A stretch of DNA of 10,675 bases from BOKV01 sp041742235 (GTDB taxonomy: Bacteria > Pseudomonadota > Alphaproteobacteria > Rhizobiales > Rhizobiaceae): assembly GCA_041742235.1 (NCBI GenBank), contig JBGSJA010000096.1, positions 1 through 10,675 on the forward strand. The letters are read 5' to 3'. The notes beneath the pieces are model-generated. The model saw only the letters and a program-made list of their open reading frames with translations. It was not told the DNA's origin and did not search any database. A program made the translations under genes and the position numbers. The first letter of the stretch is position 1. Every line of letters begins with the position of its first letter. Below are positions 1 to 7,851 of the stretch, one piece after another.

Positions 1-552
1 ATGCGGATCGTCGCCGGTAAATTCCGCGGCCGGCCGATCGCCGCACCTTCGGATGCTTCCATCAGGCCAACCGCAGACCGTACCCGCGAAAGCGTCTTCA
101 ACATGCTGGCCGCGCGCGGGCGCATCGAGGGCGCGCGGGTCATCGACCTTTTCGCCGGCACCGGTGCCCTGGGCCTTGAAGCCATGTCGCGTGGCGCGTC
201 CTTCGCGCTGTTCATCGAGGAATCGGCGCAGGGTAGGGGACTCTTGCGCACCAACATCGAAGCCTTGGGACTGCAGGGCTCGACGAAGATCTTCCGGCGC
301 GACGCCACGGATCTGGGCGTTCCCGGAACGATGGAGCCTTTCGACCTGGCTTTCGCCGATCCGCCCTACGGCAGGGGTCTCGGCGAGCTTGCGGCCGCCA
401 GCCTTTGCAGTGGCGGATGGCTGAAACCAGGCGCATTGCTGGTGCTGGAAGAGCGCGCTTCAAGTGCTCCATCCGCATTGGCCGGCTTCGGCCTCCTCGA
501 ACAGCGGCGCTTCGGTGAATCTGTCGTCGGCTTCTTCCAGCGGGATAAATGA
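1..552 (+). CDS. rsmD: 16S rRNA (guanine(966)-N(2))-methyltransferase RsmD
   Basis: RsmD transfers a methyl group from S-adenosylmethionine to the exocyclic N2 of G966 in 16S rRNA, acting in the cytoplasm on the assembling small subunit. The 183-residue product has the family N-terminus (MRIVAGKFRGR), then an SPOUT-unrelated Rossmann fold. The SAM-binding motif IDLFAGTG lies at residues 48-55, an acidic residue (Glu73) sits at the end of the next strand, and the catalytic DPPY tetrapeptide of N2-guanine and N6-adenine methyltransferases is at 120-123. The length is normal; E. coli RsmD is about 200 residues. The window opens exactly on the ATG, so the ribosome binding site and any upstream partner (in rhizobia usually a pseudouridine synthase gene) cannot be seen. 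It is followed by a 118-base gap before the M16 genes, so it may or may not be cotranscribed with them. The identification is by recognised motifs and is secure. Confidence 0.95.
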   Translation: MRIVAGKFRGRPIAAPSDASIRPTADRTRESVFNMLAARGRIEGARVIDLFAGTGALGLEAMSRGASFALFIEESAQGRGLLRTNIEALGLQGSTKIFRRDATDLGVPGTMEPFDLAFADPPYGRGLGELAAASLCSGGWLKPGALLVLEERASSAPSALAGFGLLEQRRFGESVVGFFQRDK

Positions 553-593
553 CGCGCATGCTCGCGCATAAATGAACAAAGATTTAGGTGTGA

Positions 594-623
594 TTGACGC
601 CGCGCGCCTATATTCGTCACAAT
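594..623 (+). promoter_or_regulatory. Possible sigma-70-type promoter ahead of the M16 peptidase pair
   Basis: The 118-base gap between rsmD and the first M16 gene holds TTGACG at 594-599 and CACAAT at 618-623, 18 bases apart. A second -10-like sequence, TATATT at 609-614, is better in sequence but only 9 bases from that -35, so it would need a different, weaker -35. Either would leave an untranslated leader of roughly 40-55 bases. The call rests on similarity to consensus only; this gap may also simply be transcribed from rsmD. Confidence 0.3.
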
Positions 624-670
624 GTTCGGTTTCCGATCCCCGGCCCGGTTCAACCACTCTCGGGAGCGCC

Positions 671-2020
671 ATGCGCAGCAATCCTCGCCTGTTCGCCTTC
701 GCCTTCTTGCTTCTGGCGGCGTTGTTCCTTCGCCCTGCATTCGCGGCGGAAGGTCCGCAGATTGTCAGCCGCACCCTCGCCAACGGCCTGGAGGTCGTCG
801 TCATCCCGGACCGGCGGGCGCCGGTTGTCACGCACATGGTCTGGTACAAGGTGGGGTCTGCCGACGAGGAACGCGGCAAGTCCGGGCTTGCCCATTTTCT
901 TGAGCATCTGATGTTCAAGGGCACCAGCACCTATCGCGAACGCGAATTCTCCCGAAAGGTCGCGGAAATCGGCGGCGAGGAGAATGCCTTCACCTCCACC
1001 GATTACACCGCCTACTACCAGAAGGTCAGCCCGCAGGCGCTCGAAATGGTGATGCGCTACGAGGCGGACCGGATGGAGAATCTTGTTCTCACGGACGAAA
1101 ACGTCCTGCCCGAGCGCGACGTGATCCTCGAGGAGCGCCGCCAGCGGATCGATTCCAGCCCGCATGCCATCCTTGGCGAGGCGATGGGCGCAACGCTCTA
1201 CGCCAACCACCCCTATGGCATCCCAATCATCGGCTGGCAGCACGAAATGGCCGGATTGACGCGCGAGGACGCGATTGCCTTCTACAATCGCCACTACACG
1301 CCGAACAACGCCATCTTGATCGTCGCCGGCGATGTCGATCCGGAAGCGGTCCTTACTGTGGCGCAGTCCACCTATGGCAAGGTTCAGCGCCGCGCTGAAC
1401 CGGGCGTCCGCGTGCGATCGGCCGAACCCGAACCGGTGGCGGCGCGCAGGGTGACCTATGCCGATCCACGCGTCGCAACGCCGTCCATCCAGCGGACCTA
1501 TGCCGTGCCGTCCTACCGGCAGGCGCAACCGCGCGAAGCGGAGGCGCTCGATATTCTGGCTGTCATCGTCGGCGGATCCTCGGGCAGCCGGTTTCGCTCG
1601 GCACTGGTTGTGGACGATCCCGTGGCCACGCATGCCGGCGCCTATTACGACGGCAGCGCCTATGACTATGGCGAATTCACGCTTTTCAGCGAGCCCTTGC
1701 CCGGCAACTCGATCGAGTCGATCGAGGCGAAGCTGGACGCCATCATCGAGCGCGTCGTCAATGAAGGCGTGACGCAGGCCGAACTGGAAACCGCGCGGGA
1801 CGTGCTGGTGCGCTCTACCATCTTCGAACGCGACAGCCAGTCGCGCATGGCGCAAATCTACGGCAGCGTGCTGGCTTCGGGTGGAACGGTCGCCGATATC
1901 GTCGAGTGGCCCGACCGCGTGGGGCAGGTAACAATCGAGGACGTCAACCAGGCCGCGCACAAATGGCTTGACCCCCGCCGTTCCGTAACCGGTCTGCTGT
2001 TGCCGAAGGAAGGTTCATGA
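671..2020 (+). CDS. Exported zinc peptidase, M16 (pitrilysin/MPP-like) family, catalytic subunit
   Basis: This is a predicted periplasmic zinc metallopeptidase of the M16B type, probably cleaving peptides or unfolded proteins; its substrate is unknown. The ATG at 671 was chosen over the in-frame ATG at 572 because it follows GGGAG (662-666) and opens a clear signal peptide: basic start, hydrophobic core at residues 8-20, cleavage probably after AFA at residue 26. The upstream 33 codons look non-coding. The inverted zinc motif HFLEH is at residues 75-79 with the third ligand candidate Glu154/Glu155 about 75 residues further on, as in the family. The second M16 domain follows (about 205-440). 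At 449 residues the length is normal for bacterial M16B proteins. Its stop overlaps the start of the next gene, a zinc-less M16 protein, by ATGA, suggesting coupled translation and a heterodimer. The family is certain; the periplasmic location is inferred from the signal peptide. Confidence 0.93.
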   Translation: MRSNPRLFAFAFLLLAALFLRPAFAAEGPQIVSRTLANGLEVVVIPDRRAPVVTHMVWYKVGSADEERGKSGLAHFLEHLMFKGTSTYREREFSRKVAEIGGEENAFTSTDYTAYYQKVSPQALEMVMRYEADRMENLVLTDENVLPERDVILEERRQRIDSSPHAILGEAMGATLYANHPYGIPIIGWQHEMAGLTREDAIAFYNRHYTPNNAILIVAGDVDPEAVLTVAQSTYGKVQRRAEPGVRVRSAEPEPVAARRVTYADPRVATPSIQRTYAVPSYRQAQPREAEALDILAVIVGGSSGSRFRSALVVDDPVATHAGAYYDGSAYDYGEFTLFSEPLPGNSIESIEAKLDAIIERVVNEGVTQAELETARDVLVRSTIFERDSQSRMAQIYGSVLASGGTVADIVEWPDRVGQVTIEDVNQAAHKWLDPRRSVTGLLLPKEGS

Positions 2021-3336
2021 TGAATTCGCTGTTCCGTGTCGCCCTGGCGCCCTTCGCGGGAGCCTTCCTCTTCGCCGTGGCTTGCTTGCCGGCGGCGGCC
2101 TTCGAGATTCAGGAAGTCACCAGCCCTCTCGGGATCAAGGCCTGGCTGGTCGAGGACTACACGGTTCCCATTGTTACCGTATCGGCTGCCTTCAAGGGTG
2201 GTTCGGTGCAGGATCCGCCAGGCAGGGAAGGACTCGCCAACCTGATCTCGACACTTTTCGACGAAGGCGCGGGCGACCTCGATTCCAAGGCGTTTCAGGC
2301 AAGGCTCGAAAAACTCGGCACCAGCCTGTCCTATTCCGACGGAAGGGACCGCTTCACCGGGACCATGCGCGCCTTGAAGCAGGACAGCGCCGAGGCTTTC
2401 GAACTGATGCGGCTGTCGCTTACCGAGCTTCGATTCGATGAAAGCGCGATCGACCGCATGAGGCAAGCTCTCAAGTCGCAGATCGCCGGCGACGCCAACG
2501 ATGCCGCTGAAAAGGCGACGCGGCAATTGCGCAACAGCCTGTTTGATGGTCATCCCTATGCGCGTTCATCGCGTGGCACGATTGAGAGCCTCGATGCAAT
2601 CACGCGCGAGGAAATCGTGGCGCATTTCAGCAAGCTGTTCGCCCGCGACAATCTCTATGTTGCGGTGGTCGGCGCCATGAATGCTGACGAAACCGCGCAG
2701 ATGCTGGACAAGGTCTTTGGCGGGTTGCCGCAAAAGGCGCAACTGGTTCCGGTCGGTCCCGCCGACGTGAAGTTCGGCGAGCAGATCGCGATGGAAGACA
2801 GCGGCAGCCAGACGGAGATTTCGCTGGCATTGCCCGGCGTGCAACGCAATTCGCCTAAATTCTTTGCCGCCTACCTGATGAACGAAATCCTTGGCGGTGG
2901 CGGGTTCTCGTCGCGGCTTTACGAGGAGGTTCGCGAAAAGCGCGGCCTTGCCTATTCGGTGGGATCCTCGCTTTCGACCTTCGACAATGCGGCGTACCTG
3001 ACGATCTCCACCGCCACGCGGGCCGATCGCGCCGATGAAACCCTGGCGCTGATCCGCTCGCAATTGCAGCGCCTTGCCAGCGAAGGCCCGACACAGGCGG
3101 AACTCGATGCCGTCAAGAAATATGTCATCGGCTCCTACGCCATCAACAATCTTGATTCCTCGGCGAAGATCGCGGGCGTGCTGATCGCCATGCAGACACA
3201 AGGGCTCGGAATCGATTACATTGAAAGGCGCGAGGCGCTGATCAACGCCGTAACCCTAGACGAGGTTAGGGCGGTGGCCGCCGAATTGCTGGGCGTCGAG
3301 CCGACGGTCGTCATTGTTGGCCCCGGCAGGTCATGA
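2017..3336 (+). CDS. Exported M16 family protein lacking the zinc site, probable non-catalytic partner subunit
   Basis: This is the second half of an M16 pair. The 439-residue protein begins with a hydrophobic export signal (residues 8-23) and probable cleavage after PAAA at 28. A cysteine at 23 is in a poor lipobox context. Aligned without gaps to the preceding protein, the zinc motif positions 75, 78 and 79 are Asn, Ser and Thr instead of His, Glu and His, so it cannot bind zinc as a peptidase. It retains a glycine-rich loop GGGG (293-296) followed by SRLY (299-302) and the REKRGLAYS region (306-314), which in M16 partners help bind the substrate. In two-subunit M16 enzymes, including mitochondrial processing peptidase and some alphaproteobacterial pairs, one chain carries zinc and the other the glycine-rich loop. 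The gene overlaps its partner by ATGA and has AAGGA at 2006-2010. ATG at 2020 is an equally possible start. Confidence 0.92.
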   Translation: MMNSLFRVALAPFAGAFLFAVACLPAAAFEIQEVTSPLGIKAWLVEDYTVPIVTVSAAFKGGSVQDPPGREGLANLISTLFDEGAGDLDSKAFQARLEKLGTSLSYSDGRDRFTGTMRALKQDSAEAFELMRLSLTELRFDESAIDRMRQALKSQIAGDANDAAEKATRQLRNSLFDGHPYARSSRGTIESLDAITREEIVAHFSKLFARDNLYVAVVGAMNADETAQMLDKVFGGLPQKAQLVPVGPADVKFGEQIAMEDSGSQTEISLALPGVQRNSPKFFAAYLMNEILGGGGFSSRLYEEVREKRGLAYSVGSSLSTFDNAAYLTISTATRADRADETLALIRSQLQRLASEGPTQAELDAVKKYVIGSYAINNLDSSAKIAGVLIAMQTQGLGIDYIERREALINAVTLDEVRAVAAELLGVEPTVVIVGPGRS

Positions 3337-3350
3337 TTGCCCGGTTGCCA

Positions 3351-3356
3351 AAGGGG
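3351..3356 (+). promoter_or_regulatory. Ribosome binding site that decides the TTG start of the patatin gene
   Basis: AAGGGG ends 8 bases before TTG at 3365. The only other in-frame starts near the family N-terminus are TTG codons at 3314 and 3317, inside the end of the preceding gene and without such a site. There is no in-frame ATG or GTG upstream of the conserved glycine-rich loop. Confidence 0.5.
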
Positions 3357-3364
3357 CTTGGGAA

Positions 3365-4189
3365 TTGAAGGAAGTTGCACTGGTTCTTGGCGGCGGCGGC
3401 GCGCGCGGGATTGCGCATATCCATGTGCTGCAGGCCTTTGACGACCTTGGCATCAAACCCTGCGTTATCGCCGGTTCCTCCATTGGTTCCGTCATCGGCG
3501 CGGGCTATGCCGCGGGCATGAGCGCGGCGCAGATCGCCGACTATGCGGTGAGCACCTTCAGCAAGCGGGCCGAGGTGATGGCCCGCCTTTGGCGCTTGCG
3601 CCCGGAAGGCTTCGCCGCTGCCATTTTCGGCGGGCTGCCGCGTGTCGGCGAATTCAATGCGCAAAAAGTCATGCGCGCCTTCCTGCCTGCGGAAATTCCC
3701 GACCGCTTTGAGGATCTCCAGATCCCGTTGAAAGTGACCGCCACCGATTTTTTCTCGAGCACGCTGACAGTGCTGGAAAGCGGCGATCTCTTCCCGGCAA
3801 TCGCGGCTTCCTCCGCAATACCCGTCGTGTTCCGGCCCGAGATCATCGACGGCCGCGTTCATGTCGATGGCGGATTTGCCAATCCCGTGCCGTTCGATCT
3901 GGTGACGGCGCCCGGGCGCATCGTGGTCGCCGTCGATGTCATCGGCATGCCGCGCGGCAAGGACCGCAACATGCCGACCCGCATCGAAGCGGCATTTGGC
4001 GCCAGCCAGTTGTTGATGCATTCGATTACCCGGCTGATGCTCGACAAGCACAAGCCGGACCTGTTGATCCGGCCTGAAATCAGCGATTTCCGGGTGCTCG
4101 ACTTCCTTTACACGGAAAAGATACTCAAGCGCACCGAGGCGACCCGCCACGAGGTCCGCAAGGGCCTTGAAAGACTGCTTTCGGCCTAG
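3365..4189 (+). CDS. Patatin-like phospholipase family protein
   Basis: This is a predicted serine acyl hydrolase acting on phospholipids or other acyl esters. From TTG 3365 it is 274 residues with no signal peptide, so it is probably cytoplasmic or on the inner face of the membrane. All patatin landmarks are present near the expected places: oxyanion-hole loop GGGGARG (9-15), nucleophile motif GSSIG with Ser39 (37-41), the AASSAIP segment (147-153), and the catalytic aspartate in DGG (Asp168-170). The nucleophile and the DGG aspartate form the family's Ser-Asp dyad, so the enzyme looks intact. It belongs to the short bacterial type (RssA/YchK-like) rather than secreted ExoU-type toxins. The gene starts 28 bases after the M16 stop and is probably in that operon. 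Its stop overlaps the stop of the opposing MATE gene. The start codon is the uncertain part: TTG 3314 would add 17 residues with no family resemblance. Confidence 0.9.
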   Translation: MKEVALVLGGGGARGIAHIHVLQAFDDLGIKPCVIAGSSIGSVIGAGYAAGMSAAQIADYAVSTFSKRAEVMARLWRLRPEGFAAAIFGGLPRVGEFNAQKVMRAFLPAEIPDRFEDLQIPLKVTATDFFSSTLTVLESGDLFPAIAASSAIPVVFRPEIIDGRVHVDGGFANPVPFDLVTAPGRIVVAVDVIGMPRGKDRNMPTRIEAAFGASQLLMHSITRLMLDKHKPDLLIRPEISDFRVLDFLYTEKILKRTEATRHEVRKGLERLLSA

Positions 4190-5571
4190 ACCGGTGCCGG
4201 CGCGGCGGCTGGCGCGGGCATTTTTCCAAGGACACGGAAGCACACGATGATCGAAAGCAGGCCGAATGCGACCGCGCCAATCCCCCATCCGGCGAGTACG
4301 CCTTCAGGTCCCCAGGCCATGCCGAAATGGACGAACGGGATGACGCCAAGCGTTGCCCTGCCCCAGTTGAACGCCGTCGAATAGACCGGATACCCCAGAT
4401 TGTTGAATGCCGCGTTGGCGACGAAAAGCGCACCGTTGAACATGAAGCTTCCGGCGACGAACAGGCAGAAGAACCGCAAAAGCATGGCCGCGTCGCCCGT
4501 TGCGCCGAAGAGGGCGATCAGCGGACCGGCGAGGATTGCAAGCAGCGCCCACATCGCCAGCGTGTAGACGGCTGACACGAGCAGGCTGTCTCGCATGGTT
4601 GCCATGAGGCGGGCGTGAAGGCCTGCGCCGAGATTTTGCGCAAGGATCGGCCCGACTGCGCCGGACAGGGAAAAAAGCCCGGCAAAGGCCAGCGGTATGA
4701 TCCGGCCGATGATCGCCCACCCGGCCACCGCATCGTCGCCGAAACTGGCGATCGCGCTGGTCACATAGGCATTGCCGACTGGTGTCGCGATCTGGGTAAG
4801 CACCGCCGGCATCGCGATTGCCATGAACGGACGCAGCAAGCGCCGCAGATGCCCTGCATCGGGCATGGCCAGCATCGCGTGGACCACGACAAGGCCGTGC
4901 AGCGCGATTGCGAGCATGATCAGCCGCACGATGACCGTGGCGATTGCAGCGCCGTTGACGCCGAGGCCGAGGCCGAAGATCAGCACCGGATCGATGATCG
5001 CGGCAGCGAACGCCGAGACCAGTGTCACATACATTGCCCGGCGCGCATCGCCCCGCGCCCGCAGCAGGGCCGCCCCGCACATGCCAAGCGCAAGGATGGG
5101 CACCGACGGCATCACGATCTGCATGAAGACAAGCGCGATTTCATGCGTCCTGCCCGCCGCTCCGAGAAGGTCGAGCGCGGGCGAAAGGAATGGGAACAGC
5201 AGGGCCGTCATCACCGTCGATACTGCGAGGGTGAAAAGCATGGAAGCGCCGGCACTCTTGTGCGCCCCGGCGGTATCCTTGGCTCCGAATGCCCTGGCAG
5301 TGACGGCCGTTGCCGCGATGCTGAGGCCGATGCAGACGGAGATGGTGAAGAACATCGCGGTTGCCGCATAGCCGACGGCGGCGGCAAGTTCCTGCTGGCC
5401 GAGCATGGAAATGTAGAGAAGGTTCGCCAGGTCGACGAAGAAGACCGCTACCAACCCGACGCCGCCTGTCGCCGACATAACCAGCACGTGGCGCATGACG
5501 GGGCCTTGCGTGAACACGCCCCGGCGGGGATCATCCGCCAATTCCGGCTGCGCGTTCACGACATCGCTCAA
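4186..5571 (-). CDS. MATE family multidrug/toxin efflux transporter
   Basis: This is a predicted inner-membrane antiporter that exports cationic drugs, metabolites or toxins in exchange for H+ or Na+. The 461 residues form two homologous six-helix halves (about 27-235 and 245-450), the normal size and layout of a MATE protein. The first helix carries an acidic residue (Asp47) where coupling acidic residues occur in some MATE proteins. The IDPVLIFGLGLGVNGAAIAT segment near 193-212 is a typical MATE signature. The C-terminus ends in an Ala/Pro tail. The longest frame starts at TTG 5571, 7 bases after the stop of the VOC gene, with only a weak ribosome binding site. GTG at 5559 is a real alternative, and ATG at residue 26 would cut close to the first helix. 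It is the last gene of the antiporter-VOC-MATE run and converges on the patatin gene. The transported substrate cannot be read from sequence. Confidence 0.93.
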   Translation of the reverse strand: MSDVVNAQPELADDPRRGVFTQGPVMRHVLVMSATGGVGLVAVFFVDLANLLYISMLGQQELAAAVGYAATAMFFTISVCIGLSIAATAVTARAFGAKDTAGAHKSAGASMLFTLAVSTVMTALLFPFLSPALDLLGAAGRTHEIALVFMQIVMPSVPILALGMCGAALLRARGDARRAMYVTLVSAFAAAIIDPVLIFGLGLGVNGAAIATVIVRLIMLAIALHGLVVVHAMLAMPDAGHLRRLLRPFMAIAMPAVLTQIATPVGNAYVTSAIASFGDDAVAGWAIIGRIIPLAFAGLFSLSGAVGPILAQNLGAGLHARLMATMRDSLLVSAVYTLAMWALLAILAGPLIALFGATGDAAMLLRFFCLFVAGSFMFNGALFVANAAFNNLGYPVYSTAFNWGRATLGVIPFVHFGMAWGPEGVLAGWGIGAVAFGLLSIIVCFRVLGKMPAPAAAPAPV

Positions 5572-5578
5572 GGACTGC

Positions 5579-6007
5579 CTACTTCGCGAAGATCATCGAG
5601 AAATCGGCGAAAGCCTTGAATTCGAGCGCGTTTCCGGAAGGATCAAGCAGGAAGAAGGTCGCCTGTTCGCCGGGTTTGCCCTTGAAGCGGATGCGCGGCT
5701 TGATCACCCAGCGTATGTCATCGCTCGCCGTCAGCCGGTCGGCGAGGTGCTGCCAGTCATCCATGGTCAGCACCACGCCGAAATGCGGCACCGGCACGGC
5801 ATCGCCGTCGACCGCGTTTTCGGTCTCGATGCCGGTTTCCATGCCTTCCTTCAGATGCGCCACGACCTGGTGGCCGAAAAGGTCGAAATCGATCCAGTGA
5901 TCGTCCTCGCGTCCGGTCCCCGCGCCGAGCAGGCCGGCATAGAAGGCGCGAGCGGCTTCGAGGTCATGGACGGGAAAGGCGAGGTGAAAGGGGGTAAGCG
6001 CGGTCAT
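5579..6007 (-). CDS. VOC superfamily (glyoxalase/bleomycin-resistance/dioxygenase fold) protein
   Basis: This is a small cytoplasmic protein of the vicinal oxygen chelate superfamily, whose members include glyoxalase I, fosfomycin and bleomycin resistance proteins and extradiol dioxygenases. The 142 residues contain two beta-alpha-beta-beta-beta modules. The first opens with FHLAFPV (His8) and the AFYAGLLGA helix (21-29). The second opens with HFGVVL (His75), and the module ends with LDPSGNALEFKAF. His8, His75 and Glu129 sit where metal ligands usually lie, so metal binding is plausible. The start is ATG at 6007, preceded by GGAAG at 7 bases. Its ATG overlaps the antiporter stop by four bases (ATGA), so translation is probably coupled. 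The MATE gene follows after 7 bases. Pairing with a Kef-type antiporter and an exporter hints at detoxification of an electrophile, but the reaction is unknown; it could be a glyoxalase, a binding protein or a dioxygenase-like enzyme. Confidence 0.88.
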   Translation of the reverse strand: MTALTPFHLAFPVHDLEAARAFYAGLLGAGTGREDDHWIDFDLFGHQVVAHLKEGMETGIETENAVDGDAVPVPHFGVVLTMDDWQHLADRLTASDDIRWVIKPRIRFKGKPGEQATFFLLDPSGNALEFKAFADFSMIFAK

Positions 6008-7851
6008 ATGCTGTCTTCCGGTTTGGATGAAGGGTTGGATTCATCGGTCTCGCCCGCGGCATCCATGAGGACGTCGCGGGAGCGCTGGTCGAGTGCGGTC
6101 GCCTCGCCCTTGGGGGTCACCAGCGGCTCGGGCCGGACCGGCCTTGTGTGCAGCATGGACCTCCCGGCCTGCACGCCTTCGCTGGCCTGCACCCGGAGCC
6201 GTTCCTCGTCGCGCCGCCTGGTATCCTCGACGACATCGCGAACCTCCTCCTGGGAGCGGCCGAGACCTTCAAGCATTTCGCGTCCCAACACAAGCGCGGA
6301 CTCGAAGGTTTCGCGCACGAAGAATTTCACCTCCAGCGCCATCAGTTCGAGCGCGTGGACGCGGTCATAGGCGCGCACATAGAGCGGCATTTCCGGCCAT
6401 TCGGAGCTGATGAGCTTTGCAATTTTCGTGGTGATTTCCGAATGTCCGGTGGTGATGGCGACCAGCGCCGACTTCTCGATCCCGGCTGCGCGCAGGACAT
6501 CGGCGCGCGCGCCGTCGCCGAAATACACCTTGAAGCCGAAGCGCGCTGCGGTGCGGATGCGTTCGGGATCGTTGTCGATCATCGTCACGTCGATACCCGA
6601 TGCGAGCAGCGTTTGCGATGCGACCTGCGCCATGCGCGAAAACCCGATGATGAGCACGGGCGAACCGGCGCCGTCGAAATTTTCTTCAGGCGCTTCATTC
6701 GCTCGCCGCCTGACCAGCCGCTCGGCGAGCCAGACAGAAAGTGGCGTCAGCGCCATGGAAAGGATCACTGCCGCGATCATCAGCGAGGCAAAGTCGCGCG
6801 AGACGATCCCGCTGGCCATCGCGGCGGAAAACAGCACGAAGGCGAATTCGCCATGCTGCGTCAGCACGCCGGCGGTCCGGACGGCATCATCGTGCGGCGT
6901 CGCGAAGAGCCGGGCCGAGGCATAGACCAGAAAGCCCTTTACGACCATCGAAACCGGCACGATCAGGAGCACGATCGGCCAGTTCTCGATGACGACCGAG
7001 GGGGAAAGCGACATGCCGATCGCCATGAAGAACAATCCGAGCAACAGGCCGCGGAAGGGCTCGATATCGGCTTCCAGTTCGTGCCGATATGCCGAATCGG
7101 CCAGCAACACGCCCGCCAGGAATGAACCGAGCGCCATCGACAGGCCAACGGACGCCATCAGCATCGCCGAGCCGAGCACCAGCAGCAGCGCTGCCGCGAT
7201 CATCACCTCGCGCGCCCGGCTCTTGGCTATGAAGTTGAAAACCGGGTTGATGAGATAGCGACCGGCAAGGATCAGCACCGCGAGCGCTCCAAGCGCAGCC
7301 AGGAACTCGGTCACCTCCATCGCCGCATTGCCGCCGGTGGCCAGCAGCGGCAGAAGCGCCAGCAACGGGACAATGGCCAGGTCCTGCAACAGCAGGATCG
7401 AGAAAGCCTTGCGCCCGTAGAGCCGGTTGATGCCGCCGTTTTCCTCCAGCACCTGCATGGCGAAGGCTGTCGAGGAAAGCGCGAAGGCAAAACCGGCCAC
7501 CAGCCTTTCGCCCCAGCTGTCGAAGATGAGGCCCGAAAGCAGGGACAGGGCGATTCCGCAACTGACGACCTGCAACAGGCCCATGCCGAAAATGTCGTAG
7601 CGCATGTTCCAAAGGCGCGAGGGCTTGAGCTCGAGCCCGATGATGAAAAGCAGCAGCACGATACCAAGCTCGGAGAAGTGCAGTACCTCCTGCGAATCCG
7701 TGATCAGCCGGGCAACCGGGCCGATGATAGCCCCTGCAGCAAGGTAACCCAGCACGGTTCCCAGCCCGAGCCGCTTGAACAGCGGCGCCGCGACAACCGC
7801 CCCGGTCAGCAAAACCAGCCCTTCGGTATAGATTTGCGGCAATTCGGCCAA
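6004..7851 (-). CDS. CPA2-family K+/H+ antiporter with RCK (TrkA-N) domain, KefB/KefC-like
   Basis: This is a predicted inner-membrane cation:proton antiporter gated by a cytoplasmic nucleotide-binding domain. Numbering here is from TTG 7851 (615 residues). The membrane domain (about 10-380) has the CPA2 marks: FIIGLEL near 69-75, LLLQDLA with Gln156-Asp157 in the ion-binding helix, the LGSFLAGVLLADS stretch near 241-253, and QHGEFAFVLFS near 332-342. A Rossmann-type RCK domain follows (about 397-530), with IIGFSRMA and the acidic IDNDPER end. A segment ending FFVRETFESAL resembles the RETF region that in E. coli KefC includes an arginine used for glutathione control. The last 80 residues are charged and probably disordered. 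In Kef systems K+ efflux acidifies the cytoplasm and protects against electrophiles such as methylglyoxal. Another in-frame start, ATG 7971, adds 40 residues lacking family character and a ribosome binding site. The next gene overlaps at ATGA. Confidence 0.92.
   Translation of the reverse strand: MAELPQIYTEGLVLLTGAVVAAPLFKRLGLGTVLGYLAAGAIIGPVARLITDSQEVLHFSELGIVLLLFIIGLELKPSRLWNMRYDIFGMGLLQVVSCGIALSLLSGLIFDSWGERLVAGFAFALSSTAFAMQVLEENGGINRLYGRKAFSILLLQDLAIVPLLALLPLLATGGNAAMEVTEFLAALGALAVLILAGRYLINPVFNFIAKSRAREVMIAAALLLVLGSAMLMASVGLSMALGSFLAGVLLADSAYRHELEADIEPFRGLLLGLFFMAIGMSLSPSVVIENWPIVLLIVPVSMVVKGFLVYASARLFATPHDDAVRTAGVLTQHGEFAFVLFSAAMASGIVSRDFASLMIAAVILSMALTPLSVWLAERLVRRRANEAPEENFDGAGSPVLIIGFSRMAQVASQTLLASGIDVTMIDNDPERIRTAARFGFKVYFGDGARADVLRAAGIEKSALVAITTGHSEITTKIAKLISSEWPEMPLYVRAYDRVHALELMALEVKFFVRETFESALVLGREMLEGLGRSQEEVRDVVEDTRRRDEERLRVQASEGVQAGRSMLHTRPVRPEPLVTPKGEATALDQRSRDVLMDAAGETDESNPSSKPEDSI

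Noticed and set aside
553..567. Possible terminator hairpin after rsmD formed by repeated GCGC
   Set aside because: Only a four-base self-complementary stem can form and no T-run follows it.
572..670. N-terminal extension of the first M16 gene from ATG 572
   Set aside because: There is no ribosome binding site, the residues have no family character, and a signal peptide begins only at ATG 671. An extension would bury the export signal.
650..1960. A 436-codon open frame on the - strand opposite the first M16 gene
   Set aside because: It is exactly antisense to a gene with clear family motifs and a signal peptide. Its translation is rich in Arg, His, Gly and Asp, with no recognisable domain, as expected of shadows in G+C-rich DNA.
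2083..2087. Lipoprotein signal at Cys23 of the second M16 protein
   Set aside because: The residues before the cysteine (Ala-Val-Ala) are a poor lipobox, and a good signal peptidase I site (PAAA) follows at residue 28.
3311..4288. A 325-codon open frame on the - strand opposite the patatin gene
   Set aside because: The patatin gene on the other strand has all catalytic motifs; this frame has none and crosses the convergent junction.
4615..5619. A 334-codon open frame on the + strand opposite the MATE gene
   Set aside because: The translation is extremely rich in Arg, Asp, His and Gly, which is the mirror of hydrophobic membrane-protein codons. It is a shadow of MATE.
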